From: Mycobacterium sp. SVM_VP21
GTDB taxonomy: Bacteria; Actinomycetota; Actinomycetes; Mycobacteriales; Mycobacteriaceae
Direction of reading: 5' to 3'
DNA length: 64,000 nucleotides
NCBI GenBank assembly: GCA_024758765.1
Contig: CP101406.1
Location: 1,302,001 to 1,366,000, forward strand
The position numbers and the translations under genes were made by a program. Shown here piece by piece: positions 1-11,316 of this stretch. Positions within the stretch are counted from its first letter, which is position 1. Every line of letters starts with the position of its first letter. The notes under the pieces were generated by a model. The model ran no database searches and was not told where the DNA came from. It saw only the letters and a list, made by a program, of their open reading frames with translations.

Positions 1-1
1 C

Positions 2-2611
2 CATGCGCCGGCCGCGGCGGCTGCGCTGGCGGCGGTGGATCTGGCCCGCCGCGGGGCGCAGGCAACCGCGCCCCCACGACTGCTGCGGCAGTTCGCCCAG
101 GCCGTGCGCAGTGAGCTGTCCGACCCGATCACGCCGGTGCTGGCGCTGGGGGCTGCGGCCAGCGCGGTGCTGGGCTCACCCGTCGACGCGATGCTGGTCG
201 GTTCGGTGTTGGGCGGCAACGCGATGCTGGCTGCCGCTCAGCGACTCATCGCCGAGCGCCGGCTCAGCGTGCTGTTGAACGAACAGATTCCACCGGCGCG
301 CAAGGTCCTGCCCGACGGCAGTCACTGTGAGATCCCAGCCGAGGAGCTGGTCCCCGGCGATGTGATCGAGGTGCATGGCCACGAGGTGGTGCCCGCCGAC
401 GGCCGGTTGATCGAAGCGATCGATCTGGAGGTCGACGAGTCGTCGCTGACCGGTGAGTCGTTGACGGTGGTCAAGCAGGTTGAGGCCACGCCGGGTGCCG
501 ATCTGGCCGACCGCGAATGCATGGTCTACGCCGGGACCACCGTGGTGACCGGAACCGCGGTGGCACTGGTGACCGCGACCGGCGGCGACACCCACGGGCG
601 ACGGGCGGCCGAACTGGTGGCCGGCGATCAGTCCGCGATCGGATTGCAGCATCAGCTGAGCCTGCTCACCAGTAAGGCCTGGCGGATCAGCCTGGCCGGT
701 GGTGCTTTGGTGACCGGCCTGGGCATGGCCCGCCGGATCGGGTTGCGGCAGGCGGTGGCCAGCGGGATCGCGGTTAGCGTCGCGGCCATCCCCGAGGGGT
801 TGCCGCTGGTGGCCACCCTGGCGCAGCAGTCCTCGGCCCGGCGGTTGACCAAGGCCGGGGTGCTGGTGCGGGTGCCACGTTCAGTGGAGGCCCTCGGGCG
901 CGTCGACGTGGTCTGCTTCGACAAGACCGGCACCCTGAGCAAGAACCGGCTGCGGGTGTCGCAAGTGCACCCGGCGGCCGGTTTCACCGACCACGACGTG
1001 CTGCGCTTCGCGGCAAGCGCGGCGCCGGTGTCCAACGGCACCCGCCAGGTGCACGCCACCGACACCGCCATCGTGGAGGGCGCTGATGCGGCCGGCGCGT
1101 CGGCGCCGGCCGGGCTTGCCGCGCACCTGCCGTTCCGCTCCGGGCGTCCGTTCTCAGCGTCGATACGGGGAACCGAGCTGACCCTCAAGGGCGCCCCGGA
1201 AATGGTGCTGGCGTGCACCGGGGCGGGCCCGGCCATCAGGCAGTCGGTGGCCGCCTTGGCTGGTGACGGCCTGCGAGTGATCGCGGTGGCCCGCCGGGAA
1301 CTGACTCCTGCGCAACTCACGGCGCTCGGCGAGGACCCCGAACCCGAGGAAATCGCCGAGTTCTGCCGCGAGGGACTGACATTCGTCGGTCTGCTCGGGT
1401 TGTCCGACACCCCACGCGACGAGGCGGCCGAACTGCTCGCCGACCTCAAGCGTCGCCAAATCCCGGTGCGCCTCATCACCGGCGACCACCCGTTGACCGC
1501 GACCGCCATCGCCCGGGAGCTGGGCCTGGAGGTCGACAGTGACCAGGTGATCAGTGGCGCGCAGTGGGATGCGTTGTCCCGCAAGGGCCAAGAACAAGCG
1601 GTAGCCGATCGGGTGGTGTTCGCCCGGATGTCTCCGGAGAACAAGGTGCAGATCGTCCAGACCCTGGAGCGCACCGGCAAGGTGTCGGCGATGGTCGGCG
1701 ACGGCGCCAACGACGCCGCGGCGATCCGGGCCGCCACGGTCGGGATCGCAGTGGTGGCGCACGGCAGCGAATCGGCCAGCACCGCTGCCGACGTGGTGCT
1801 GCTCGACGAGCGGGTCGACACCCTTCTCGACGCGCTGGACGAAGGCCGCGAGTTGTGGCAGCGGGTGCAGGCCGCGGTGGCGGTGCTGCTGGGCGGCAAC
1901 GCCGGCGAGGTGGCATTCGCGATCATCGGGAGTGCGCTGACGGGGCGCTCGCCGCTGAACGCGCGCCAGCTGCTGCTGGTCAACATGCTGACCGACGCGC
2001 TGCCGGCCACCGCGCTGGCGGTCAGTTCGCTCAACGAGCAGGCCGCCGCCGGTGGGCACGGTCCCGACGAGCGCGCGCTGTGGCGCACGGTGGCCGTGCG
2101 CGGCGTGACGACGGCGTCGGCCGCGGTGGGCGCGTGGGCGCTGGCTTCGGTCACCGGGCGCCAACAGCGGGCCTCGACGGTGGCGTTGGTGTCGCTGGTC
2201 GCCACGCAACTGGGGCAGACGCTGCTGGATTCGCGTGATCCGTTGGTGGTGGCGACCGCTGTCGGCTCGCTGGGCGTGATGGGGACGTTGATCACCGTTC
2301 CCGGTATCAGCCAGCTGCTGGGCTGCACGCCGATCGGGCCGCTGGGCTGGGCCCAGGCTCTGGGTACGGCGACCGTCGCCACGGTCGGCGCAGCCGTGGT
2401 GCCGCGGCTGCTGTCGGGACCGCAGGACGACACAGCCAAGCCGAAGGAGTTCATCGTTCCCGGGCCGCGTCAACCGGACCGCCCGCAGGCATCATCTAAC
2501 GGTCACCCGGCGCCGCGACTGCGGCTTGTGCACAATGGGGACACTGACTCTCGCCGCGGAACGGTCGCGGCTCGATCATCCGGCGACCCGTCGCCACCAG
2601 GAGGTTCATGA
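2..2611 (+). CDS. ctpH: P-type cation ATPase, CtpH/CtpI type (5' end missing)
   Basis: This is a cation-pumping P-type ATPase of the inner membrane. The frame is open to the left edge, so only about 869 C-terminal residues of a roughly 1,500-residue protein are present. Visible landmarks in order are the actuator TGES loop (near 450), the IPEGLPLV membrane motif of P2-type pumps (near 790), the phosphorylation motif DKTGTL (Asp codon at 920) and the hinge GDGANDAAA (near 1697), followed by a hydrophobic C-terminal domain. The PEGL motif places it with Ca/Mg-type rather than heavy-metal pumps, but the ion is not determined. The symbol rests on the downstream neighbour, which corresponds to Rv0424c beside ctpH (Rv0425c) in M. 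tuberculosis. The stop overlaps the next start. Confidence 0.85.
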   Translation, partial: HAPAAAAALAAVDLARRGAQATAPPRLLRQFAQAVRSELSDPITPVLALGAAASAVLGSPVDAMLVGSVLGGNAMLAAAQRLIAERRLSVLLNEQIPPARKVLPDGSHCEIPAEELVPGDVIEVHGHEVVPADGRLIEAIDLEVDESSLTGESLTVVKQVEATPGADLADRECMVYAGTTVVTGTAVALVTATGGDTHGRRAAELVAGDQSAIGLQHQLSLLTSKAWRISLAGGALVTGLGMARRIGLRQAVASGIAVSVAAIPEGLPLVATLAQQSSARRLTKAGVLVRVPRSVEALGRVDVVCFDKTGTLSKNRLRVSQVHPAAGFTDHDVLRFAASAAPVSNGTRQVHATDTAIVEGADAAGASAPAGLAAHLPFRSGRPFSASIRGTELTLKGAPEMVLACTGAGPAIRQSVAALAGDGLRVIAVARRELTPAQLTALGEDPEPEEIAEFCREGLTFVGLLGLSDTPRDEAAELLADLKRRQIPVRLITGDHPLTATAIARELGLEVDSDQVISGAQWDALSRKGQEQAVADRVVFARMSPENKVQIVQTLERTGKVSAMVGDGANDAAAIRAATVGIAVVAHGSESASTAADVVLLDERVDTLLDALDEGRELWQRVQAAVAVLLGGNAGEVAFAIIGSALTGRSPLNARQLLLVNMLTDALPATALAVSSLNEQAAAGGHGPDERALWRTVAVRGVTTASAAVGAWALASVTGRQQRASTVALVSLVATQLGQTLLDSRDPLVVATAVGSLGVMGTLITVPGISQLLGCTPIGPLGWAQALGTATVATVGAAVVPRLLSGPQDDTAKPKEFIVPGPRQPDRPQASSNGHPAPRLRLVHNGDTDSRRGTVAARSSGDPSPPGGS

Positions 2612-2883
2612 TGGCGGACAAGCCGCGGCGCAGCGCATCCCAGCGCGAGGCAGTTGCCCACATTCGCGAGGCGGAGGGATTCGCCGTTGAACTGCCGCTG
2701 TTCGGCAAGGTGACGGTGCCGCGGCCTGAGCAATTGGCCTATTACGGCGGGTTGGCGCTGCTGGCGGCTTTCGAGATCATCGACTGGCCGGTGGCCGTGG
2801 CGGTGGCTGCCGGCCACATTCTGGCCAGCAACCACCGCAGCGAGGTGCTCGAACAGCTCGGCGAGGCTTTGGAAGACGTCTAG
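2608..2883 (+). CDS. Small conserved mycobacterial protein (Rv0424c-like)
   Basis: A 91-residue protein of unknown function. The start overlaps the stop of the P-type ATPase (ATGATGG). A strong AGGAGG at 2599-2604 fits the second ATG (2611) better than the first, so the protein may be one residue shorter. There is one hydrophobic stretch in the middle (YYGGLALLAAFEIIDWPVAV, then a short Ala/Val run), which suggests a single membrane-associated helix. The C-terminus is acidic (EVLEQLGEALEDV). Position and size match Rv0424c, next to ctpH in M. tuberculosis. Translational coupling suggests a role with the pump, for example as an accessory peptide, but this is inference. Confidence 0.75.
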   Translation: MMADKPRRSASQREAVAHIREAEGFAVELPLFGKVTVPRPEQLAYYGGLALLAAFEIIDWPVAVAVAAGHILASNHRSEVLEQLGEALEDV

Positions 2884-2895
2884 ACGCCGTCTGCC

Positions 2896-3090
2896 TCAGC
2901 CGTTGACGGTCAGCACTCCGACGCGCCACAGGAGTGCGTACATCTGGTGCAGCGGGCCACTGAGCAGCCGCGTGGTCATGTCGACCAGCGGGTCGGAGGC
3001 AGGAGCGGCAGGACGGTGGTCCAGCTTCTTCGGCGTGCTGATGGCACGCGGGGCCGGAGCCGTGATGTCGGTGTAGGCGATTGCAACCAT
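2896..3090 (-). CDS. 64-residue protein behind an M-box riboswitch
   Basis: A small protein of unrecognised family. The ATG at 3090 has a near-perfect AGGAGG six bases upstream, which argues strongly that it is translated. The N-terminal half is Ala/Pro-rich and basic (APAPRA, TPKKLDHRPAAP). The C-terminal half is amphipathic and ends in YALLWRVGVLTVNG, a candidate membrane-associating helix. It has no signal peptide and no Cys. About 235 bases of leader separate it from an M-box Mg2+ aptamer on the same strand, so expression should rise when Mg2+ is low. In M. tuberculosis M-boxes precede Rv1535 and the PE20/PPE31 region; whether this protein is an Rv1535 relative is not something I can confirm here. 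It converges on the ctpH-side genes with a 12-bp gap. Confidence 0.75.
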   Translation of the reverse strand: MVAIAYTDITAPAPRAISTPKKLDHRPAAPASDPLVDMTTRLLSGPLHQMYALLWRVGVLTVNG

Positions 3091-3301
3091 GATGGCCTCC
3101 TAGTCGCGTAACGGTGCTACGCGCTCAGCTGGAGGCCGGAGTCGTGGCTCAGCTGGAGGCGGTATGCGACCGTTCGGATGGGGACGGAACAGATGTCAGA
3201 TATCGGCTCGGACTATCACCGGAACTCATTCGTCCCTCACCTCCTCTCGGTCGCGGGCGCGCAGTGGCGCGCCGGTTTCACCGCATGCTTAGGAGGGCAG
3301 C

Positions 3302-3317
3302 TCCGACAATTGTCGGA
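3302..3317 (-). promoter_or_regulatory. Perfect palindrome in the M-box expression platform
   Basis: The 16-base perfect palindrome TCCGACAATTGTCGGA lies 8 bases after the M-box P1 helix. It could form a hairpin in the leader RNA and serve as the switching or termination element. It has no U-tract, so Rho-dependent or translational control is also possible. Confidence 0.5.
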
Positions 3318-3324
3318 AGACCGC

Positions 3325-3484
3325 ACCCCTCTCGTCAGAGCTTTGGCACTGCACGGCGTGTCCCAATACGGGAAGCCACTTGGGCTCAACCCTTAAGCCG
3401 GGAGGAGCTGTCCTGACCCGGGGCGTCTTTCGACGTTCGGGGTCAGTGGCCTATGTCCGTGCAGACGCCTCACCTAACGAGGTG
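3325..3484 (-). promoter_or_regulatory. M-box (ykoK) magnesium riboswitch aptamer
   Basis: Read on the minus strand, the stretch contains the hallmark M-box words in the right order. They are GTTAGGTGAGGC (3478-3467), GAACGTCGAAAGACGCC (about 3439-3423) followed by GGGTCAGGACAG, and the closing CAGTGCCAAAGCTCT (about 3351-3336). P1 can form between CCTCG at the 5' end and CGAGAGG at the 3' end. This is the family first described as the ykoK leader. It points at the 64-residue gene ending at 2896. Confidence 0.88.
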
Positions 3485-3540
3485 CTTGCACGGTCCATAG
3501 TGCACCACCGACGGGGCCCGGTCAACTCCACCTCATCCGG

Positions 3541-3813
3541 GCGTGTCGAGGGTCTCTGACGTGCAACGACGCCGCCAAATCCCCTGCGCACGAGTTGTCA
3601 CACCCGTCACTTTGGTATCAGATCGAGACGGCAAGGTCAGCCCTACTGCCTACCGCACCCATCCAGCGGCGATGCGCACAGCACACCAGTCACCATGCCT
3701 CGCCAAGCGGGCCCATCCGCAGATGCGGGACAACCAAGAACAGCGTGGCCCCTAACCATCATTACCGCTGATTATATACTTAAATGGACTTCAAGACTCT
3801 TTTCCACTACTGA
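3541..3813 (+). promoter_or_regulatory. Intergenic region with probable promoter for the ECF transporter
   Basis: No convincing gene is seen here. Bases 3765-3800 are unusually AT-rich for this genome. They contain an extended -10-like element, TGATTATATACT (TATACT at 3775-3780), which would start transcription near 3787, just upstream of the ECF gene. The rest of the region should also hold the divergent promoter of the M-box transcript. I saw no riboswitch on the plus strand. Confidence 0.45.
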
Positions 3814-5943
3814 ATGACACCTCGAAACCCCCTGTACCCGGGGCGCTTCACGATGGAAAGAACAGAATTGGATAAGTTCGCCGCTGCCAGCTCACCCGGA
3901 ACGGACTCGCGGCCGGCAGCGAATTCGGAGGACGGACCTACCGCGCCCGGGCACGCCCGCGGCATGGAGCCGGCGGAACTAGCCCAAGCGGCGATGACCG
4001 CGGCTCTCATGGCCGCCATCGCCGTGGTGTCGATCGTGCTGCCCGGCGCGGTGATATTCGCCTGGCTGGGCACCGTGCCGATGGGAGTGCTGTGTTACCG
4101 GCACCGCCTCCGGGTGGCATTTGCGGCATTCGCCGCCAGTTGCCTCATCAGCTTCCTGATTGCTGGCTTCGGAGGTGCGGTATCGGCGCTGACATCGGCA
4201 TACATGGGCGTGATCGCAGGGCAGGTCAAGCGCCACGGCCGAGGCAGGGCCACGATGTTCGCCATCGCCGCGGTATGGGGTGTGGCGATGGCCATGGTGT
4301 GTGTGGGCTTGTTCGCCGCGCTGGCCAACCTACGCGAGGTGGTCTTGAGCGCCGTGTCCGCCAACTCTGGAGGATTCGCAACGCTGCTGCAGGCCGTGCC
4401 CGTACTCGGCACGGCCGCGGCCGGACTGGAACACGCTGTGCAGAGCTGGGTCGTGCACTGGGCGTGGTTCCTCGGGGTCTCAGTCTGGCTCATCGTCATC
4501 TTCGGCACCTGGTTCGGTTGGCAAGTGCTGATCCCCATTTTGCGGCGGCTTGAGGCGGTGACCGACCTGTCGTCGGTGGGGCTGCTGCCCGCCGCACGCG
4601 ACGGGGCCGCACCCGGTCCGCTTCCGACCGTCCTGACCGGCGCCGCATTTCGGCACCCCGGAGCCGACCGCAACACCCTGGCCCCGGTCACCATGCGGGT
4701 CGATATCGGCGACCACGTCGCAGTGACCGGCGCCAACGGCTCGGGCAAATCCACCCTCATGCGGATTCTGGCCGGCCTGGCGCCGACCGCCGGCACCGTC
4801 GAACGTCCGGCGGATGTTGGTCTAGGCCGGCCGGGCGGCACCGCGCTGGTCATGCAGCATCCCGAGAGCCAAGTGCTGGGATTACGTGTCCGCGACGACG
4901 TCGTGTGGGGATTGCCGCCCGACCGTCAGGTTGACACCGAGAGCCTGCTCAGCGAGGTGGGCCTCGGTGGCATGGGTGACCGCGATACCACCGGGCTCTC
5001 CGGCGGAGAGCTGCAGCGGCTCGCGGTGGCCTCGGCGCTGGCCCGTGAACCGTCGTTGCTGATCGCCGACGAGGTCACCACCATGGTCGACCAAGCCGGT
5101 CGCCAGACCCTCCTCTCGGTGCTGGACGGACTCACCGCGCACCACCGCTTGGGCCTGGTGCACATCACCCACTACCCCGGCGAAGCCGGTGCGGCGGATC
5201 GTGTTGTCGCCCTGGGTGGTGGTGGCCGAGGGACCGCTCGGACCGTGCCAGATCTCGGCCAGGCTCCCCTACCGGGGCGGGAAACCATCCTCGACATCCA
5301 GAGCGTGTCCTTCGATTACGCCGCGGGAACCCCGTGGTCCAAGCCCGTGCTGCGGGACGTCTCGTTCCGCGTAGACAGCGGTGACGGCATATTGTTCTGC
5401 GGTGGCAACGGATCCGGGAAGTCCACGTTGGCCTGGATCATGGCGGGCCTGCTGGAACCGTCGGCCGGCCAGTGCCTGCTCGACGGGCGCCCCGCCACTC
5501 GGCAGGTGGGTGCGGTTGCGTTGTGTTTTCAGGCCGCACGACTGCAATTGCTCCGCGGCTACGCCGGCGCTGCGGTGGCGGCGTTGGCGGGCTGGGCACC
5601 CAGCGATACCGACCGCATCCATCGCGCGTTGGCTTCGGTCGGCCTGGAAGCCGAGATCGCCGGGGTGCTGGTTGATCGGCTCAGCGGAGGACAGTTGCGG
5701 CGCGTCACCCTAGCCGGGCTGCTGGCCCGTTCGCCGCGTCTGCTCATTCTCGATGAGCCCCTGGCCGGGCTGGACGCCAACGCCCAGTCGGATCTCGTCG
5801 ATCTACTGGTCGGTATCCGCCACCGAGGTCAGGCCGTCGTGGTGATCTCCCACGACACCGACAGCCTGTCCTCGCTGTGCCCCCGCACCTTGTGGCTGGA
5901 CCAGGGAACACTGGCCGCCGCCAAGCCGGAGCTGCAGTCGTGA
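3814..5943 (+). CDS. ECF transporter: membrane domain fused to two ABC ATPases (Rv2326c-like)
   Basis: Energising part of an energy-coupling-factor importer. Residues about 50-250 form a polytopic membrane domain of roughly six helices, probably a substrate-binding S-like component. Two ABC ATPase domains follow. Domain 1 has Walker A GANGSGKST (about residue 305), signature LSGGE (about 394) and Walker B LLIADE (about 414). Domain 2 has GGNGSGKST (about 529), LSGGQ (about 622) and LLILDE (about 642). The 709-residue size and the partner gene match Rv2326c-Rv2325c of M. tuberculosis, which lie elsewhere in that genome. The start is uncertain: ATG 3853 is also plausible, and the first 45 residues look disordered. 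The substrate is unknown. Proximity to thiC hints at a thiamine precursor, the M-box at a metal; both are inference. Confidence 0.85.
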   Translation: MTPRNPLYPGRFTMERTELDKFAAASSPGTDSRPAANSEDGPTAPGHARGMEPAELAQAAMTAALMAAIAVVSIVLPGAVIFAWLGTVPMGVLCYRHRLRVAFAAFAASCLISFLIAGFGGAVSALTSAYMGVIAGQVKRHGRGRATMFAIAAVWGVAMAMVCVGLFAALANLREVVLSAVSANSGGFATLLQAVPVLGTAAAGLEHAVQSWVVHWAWFLGVSVWLIVIFGTWFGWQVLIPILRRLEAVTDLSSVGLLPAARDGAAPGPLPTVLTGAAFRHPGADRNTLAPVTMRVDIGDHVAVTGANGSGKSTLMRILAGLAPTAGTVERPADVGLGRPGGTALVMQHPESQVLGLRVRDDVVWGLPPDRQVDTESLLSEVGLGGMGDRDTTGLSGGELQRLAVASALAREPSLLIADEVTTMVDQAGRQTLLSVLDGLTAHHRLGLVHITHYPGEAGAADRVVALGGGGRGTARTVPDLGQAPLPGRETILDIQSVSFDYAAGTPWSKPVLRDVSFRVDSGDGILFCGGNGSGKSTLAWIMAGLLEPSAGQCLLDGRPATRQVGAVALCFQAARLQLLRGYAGAAVAALAGWAPSDTDRIHRALASVGLEAEIAGVLVDRLSGGQLRRVTLAGLLARSPRLLILDEPLAGLDANAQSDLVDLLVGIRHRGQAVVVISHDTDSLSSLCPRTLWLDQGTLAAAKPELQS

Positions 5944-6713
5944 GTCGCCGCCCGCTGATGCTGATGCGCCCCGTCCCGGGCCCGTCACCGATCCACGACC
6001 TGTGGGCCGGCACGAAGCTCGTTGCAGTGCTGGCGATATCGGTACTGTTGACCATCACCCCGTCATGGACGGCAATCGGGCTTGTCGCCCTGCTGATCGT
6101 CGTCACCGCCACGTTGGCCGGGATTTCCTACACGTGCCTACCGTCGGTACCGGGATGGCTCTGGCTGCTCGTGGTGACAGGCAGCTTGTTGACCATCGCC
6201 AACGGGGGCGCCCCGGAGGCCACGCTCGGACCGGTCACGTTCGGCCTGGGCGGCTTCATGGATTTCCTGCGAATCTCGGCCCTGGGCCTGGTCCTGCTGA
6301 GCCTCGGCGCGGTGACCTCATGGACCACCCAGGTGGCCGATATCGCTCCCGCGGTGGCGCTGCTGGGTCGCCCACTGCGCATTCTGCGGCTGCCCATCGA
6401 TGACTGGGCAGTCACCCTGTCTCTGGCATTGCGAATGTTCCCAATGCTGGCCGATGAGTTCCGGCTGCTGGCTGCCGCTCGCCGTCTTCAGCCTCCACAA
6501 CCGGAGAAGCGTTCCCGCCGAGCCGAAGTCGTCGACCTGTGCACCGCCGCGATGGTGGTCTCGTTGCGTCGAGCCACCGAAATGGGCGACGCCATCACCG
6601 CACGTGGTGGCGCCGGCCGCATCTCGGCGCAGCCCAGCCTGCCCGGTTGGCGTGACGCCGTTGCCGCGGTAGTGCTCATCGGGCTCCTCGCCCTCTCGTG
6701 GGCGCTCGGCTGA
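5940..6713 (+). CDS. ECF transporter T component (CbiQ family, Rv2325c-like)
   Basis: The scaffold membrane subunit that couples the two ATPases of the preceding gene to the substrate-binding part. I chose GTG 5940, which overlaps the upstream stop (GTGA), giving 257 residues. About five hydrophobic segments are visible. The coupling-helix region carries the CbiQ-type Ala-Arg elements in ALRMFPMLADEFRLLAAARR and the EMGDAITARGGAGR segment that contacts the ATPases. The tight overlap means the two genes are translated together. Length and order agree with Rv2326c-Rv2325c. Confidence in the family is high; the substrate cannot be inferred from this subunit. Confidence 0.85.
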   Translation: MSRRPLMLMRPVPGPSPIHDLWAGTKLVAVLAISVLLTITPSWTAIGLVALLIVVTATLAGISYTCLPSVPGWLWLLVVTGSLLTIANGGAPEATLGPVTFGLGGFMDFLRISALGLVLLSLGAVTSWTTQVADIAPAVALLGRPLRILRLPIDDWAVTLSLALRMFPMLADEFRLLAAARRLQPPQPEKRSRRAEVVDLCTAAMVVSLRRATEMGDAITARGGAGRISAQPSLPGWRDAVAAVVLIGLLALSWALG

Positions 6714-6756
6714 CGACACCGCAGCGGTACCCGCAGCCGGAAAACGAAGGAGAGAA

Positions 6757-8529
6757 CTACGGCTGCGGTATCGAGTTGCGCGGCTCGACGGCGTAGTGCC
6801 CCGGCGTCCGCCATGACGCGAGCGCGCCGAGCAGCATCATCACCGCCGCGGCGGCGAACACCACCGCCAGGCCGGTATGGAACGGCCCGGAGATCAACTG
6901 CGGGAAGAAGCTGTGCCCGGTCAGCGCCTCGACGTCGACGCCGGGCCGATCCAGTGCACCGGAGGGGGCCAGCAGCTCGGCAATCGGGTTGTATCCCAGA
7001 AACGCCGCGAACAGGCTGCCGACCGGCGGAGTATTGGCCACTTGGTCGGCGACCGCGGCAGACACCCCCTGCTGCTGCAATCCGGCGGCCATCGCACCCG
7101 GCAGGGTGTTGGCCAGCCCGATCACCATCAGCGAGAAGAAGATCCCGATCGACAGCGACGTGCCGGCGTTGAAGAACGTGGCCCGTACACCCGAGGCCGC
7201 ACCGCGTTGATCGGCCGGAACGCTGGACATGATCACGGCACTGTTGGGCGCGGCGAAGATCCCGCCACCCAGCCCGTTGAGGAACACCAGCGCCGCGAAC
7301 AGCCGATAGTCGAAGTTCACCGGAAGCAGCACCAGCGCCACGAAGGTCGCGGCCATCAGCGTCATGCCGCCGACCGTGTACGGGCGGGCACCGCGCCGGT
7401 CCGCCAGCGAACCGGCCACCGGACCGGCCAACAGGAACCCCGCCGTCATGGGCAGCAGATAGATACCCGCCCACAACGGCGTCGATTCGTAGCTGTAGCC
7501 GTGCAGCGGCAGCCAGATGCCCTGTAGCCAGATGATCAGCATGAACTGCATGCCGCCGCGCCCGATCGCCGACAGCAGGCCGGCCGCGTTGGCCATCCCG
7601 AACGCCGGGATCGTGAAGAGCCGCACGTCCAGCAGCGGCGCGGCAACCCGTAGCTCGATGACACCGAACAGCACCAGCAGCGCCACTCCGAGCCCCAGCG
7701 CACCCAGCACGGCCGGGCTAGCCCAGCTGGTCGGCGAAGACCCATGCGGCTGAATGCTGTAAGTGATGGCGCTCAGCACCACGGTCAGGCCCAGACCGAG
7801 CGTGGCGGTGCCCGCCCAGTCCAGCTTCCCCGGCGCCCGTTGACCGAGTTCGTGCAGTGAGCGCACCGACCAGATGGTGCCCAGCACTCCGATCGGCACC
7901 CCGACCCAGAACACCGCCCGCCAGTCCCATTCGGACAGCACGCCTCCGATCAGCAGGCCAACAAAGGACCCGGCGACCGCGGCCACCTGGTTGACACCCA
8001 GCGCCATTCCGCGCTGATTGGCCGGGAACGCGTCGGTGAGGATCGCTGAGGACGACGCCATCAGCATCGCCCCGCCGACGCCCTGCACCACCCGCCAGGC
8101 GATCAGCCACTGGGCACCGCGGCCCATGTCGAACGGATCGATCGACAGCGCGATCGCCGCGACGGTGAACACCACGAAGCCCAGGTTGTAGATGCGCACC
8201 CTGCCGAACATGTCGCCGAGCCGGCCGAAGAACACCACCAGCACAGCCGACACCAGCAGATAGCCCATCAACATCCACAGCAGGTAGCTGACGTTCGCGG
8301 GCTCCAACGGGTTGAGGCCGATACCCCGGAAGATCGCCGGCATCGAGATCAGCACGATCGAGCCGTTGATGGTCGCCAGCAGGACACCCAGCGTGGTGTT
8401 GGACAGCGCGATCCACTTGTAGCGCGGGTGGTCGCGGTCGTAGCGCAGCCGGCGACGAGCGGTGGCAAATCCCACCGAGGCGCCCGGGTCCTGGACGTCG
8501 GTGTTCACCTGCTCTATCTGCGCCGTCAT
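6757..8529 (-). CDS. MFS exporter, DHA2 (14-helix drug/H+ antiporter) family
   Basis: Inner-membrane proton-driven efflux protein. The 590-residue length and hydrophobicity pattern fit 14 helices. The family motifs are visible: [13 protein letters not shown] in the loop after helix 2, [16 protein letters not shown], and the helix-5-type stretch [21 protein letters not shown], shown here in part. I chose ATG 8529 because GGGAG lies just upstream; the next possible start is ten codons further out. The N-terminal 60 residues are hydrophilic. It converges on the ECF genes and diverges from the thiC riboswitch region. Inverted repeats at its promoter suggest dedicated repression by a TetR/MarR regulator, but none is encoded next to it. 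The substrate is unknown. Confidence 0.85.
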   Translation of the reverse strand: MTAQIEQVNTDVQDPGASVGFATARRRLRYDRDHPRYKWIALSNTTLGVLLATINGSIVLISMPAIFRGIGLNPLEPANVSYLLWMLMGYLLVSAVLVVFFGRLGDMFGRVRIYNLGFVVFTVAAIALSIDPFDMGRGAQWLIAWRVVQGVGGAMLMASSSAILTDAFPANQRGMALGVNQVAAVAGSFVGLLIGGVLSEWDWRAVFWVGVPIGVLGTIWSVRSLHELGQRAPGKLDWAGTATLGLGLTVVLSAITYSIQPHGSSPTSWASPAVLGALGLGVALLVLFGVIELRVAAPLLDVRLFTIPAFGMANAAGLLSAIGRGGMQFMLIIWLQGIWLPLHGYSYESTPLWAGIYLLPMTAGFLLAGPVAGSLADRRGARPYTVGGMTLMAATFVALVLLPVNFDYRLFAALVFLNGLGGGIFAAPNSAVIMSSVPADQRGAASGVRATFFNAGTSLSIGIFFSLMVIGLANTLPGAMAAGLQQQGVSAAVADQVANTPPVGSLFAAFLGYNPIAELLAPSGALDRPGVDVEALTGHSFFPQLISGPFHTGLAVVFAAAAVMMLLGALASWRTPGHYAVEPRNSIPQP

Positions 8530-8538
8530 GACTCTCCC

Positions 8539-10419
<1,881 letters not shown>

Positions 10420-10420
<1 letters not shown>

Positions 10421-11316
10421 TGGTGATCGCAAGCGCGGCGGAGCCGGGCGAAGCGGGTCGCCACTCATCCAGCACAGTGGGTTTCCTGCCGCTGGCCCCG
10501 TCGGGGTCGACACCGGTGCGGATACTCACCGTTGCCGGATCGGACTCCGGCGGCGGCGCGGGCATTCAGGCGGACATGCGCACCTGCGCCCTGCTCGGGG
10601 TGCACGCCTGCGTCGCGGTCACGGCGGTGACGGTGCAGAACACTTTGGGAGTAACCAGCTTTCATGAGGTTCCCGCCGACACCGTCGCCGCCCAGATCAC
10701 GGCGGTGGTGCCCGATATCGGGATCCAGGCCGCCAAGACCGGGATGCTGGCGTCGGCGCAGATCATCACCGCGGTGGCCGCGACATGGCGAGAACTCGGC
10801 CTGACGATCCCTTTGGTGGTCGATCCGGTGTCGGCGTCCATGCATGGCGACGCATTGCTGGCGTCATCGGCGCTGGACGCGCTTCGCGACGGTCTTTTTC
10901 CGCTCGCCACCTTGGTGACCCCGAACCTGCACGAAGTGCGGCTGCTGGTCGGTATCGATGTGGTCGACGCCGCGTCCCAGCGTGCGGCCGCACGTGCGCT
11001 GCATGCGTTGGGTCCACAGTGGGCACTGGTCAAGGGCGGGCATCTGCCCTCGGCGGAGCACAGCCCGGACCTGCTTTATGACGGCAAGGATTTTCTGGAG
11101 TTCCCCGGGCCGCGGGTGGCCACCGGCGACGACCACGGTGCCGGAGACACGCTCGCGGCGGCCTCGGCGGCCGCCTTGGCCCACGGGTTGTCCGTTCCGG
11201 ACGCGGTGGCGTTCGCCAAACGCTGGGTGACCGAGTGCTTGCGTGCCGCCTACCCACTGGGCCACGGCCACGGCCCCGTCTCGCCATTGTTCCGGTTGGG
11301 ACTGGACGCCTCGTGA
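10420..11316 (+). CDS. thiD: Hydroxymethylpyrimidine (phosphate) kinase ThiD
   Basis: Ribokinase-fold kinase that phosphorylates HMP and HMP-phosphate for thiamine synthesis. Substrate-binding GSDSGGGAGIQAD lies near the N-terminus and the C-terminal anion-hole motif reads DDHGAGDTLAAA. The residue corresponding to the Cys of E. coli ThiD (GTGC) is Asp, the ribokinase-type base. The GTG at 10420 overlaps the thiC stop and gives 298 residues; GTG 10477 would give 279 and starts closer to the conserved core, so the true N-terminus is open. It belongs to a thiC-thiD-hydrolase operon with overlapping genes, all under the thiC riboswitch. Confidence 0.95.

Noticed and set aside
652..2473. Long minus-strand frames (up to 600 codons) opposite the P-type ATPase
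   Set aside because: Typical high-GC shadow frames: low-complexity Arg/Ser/Ala composition, while the plus strand carries all ATPase motifs.
3114..3416. Plus-strand reading frames of 72-100 codons antisense to the M-box leader
   Set aside because: They lie opposite a well-conserved riboswitch, have no ribosome-binding site and no recognisable protein features.
3600..3760. Possible cobalamin riboswitch upstream of the ECF transporter
   Set aside because: I looked for the B12-box and GCCACTG arrangement on the plus strand and did not find it; the GGCCACTGACC words nearby belong to the M-box on the other strand.
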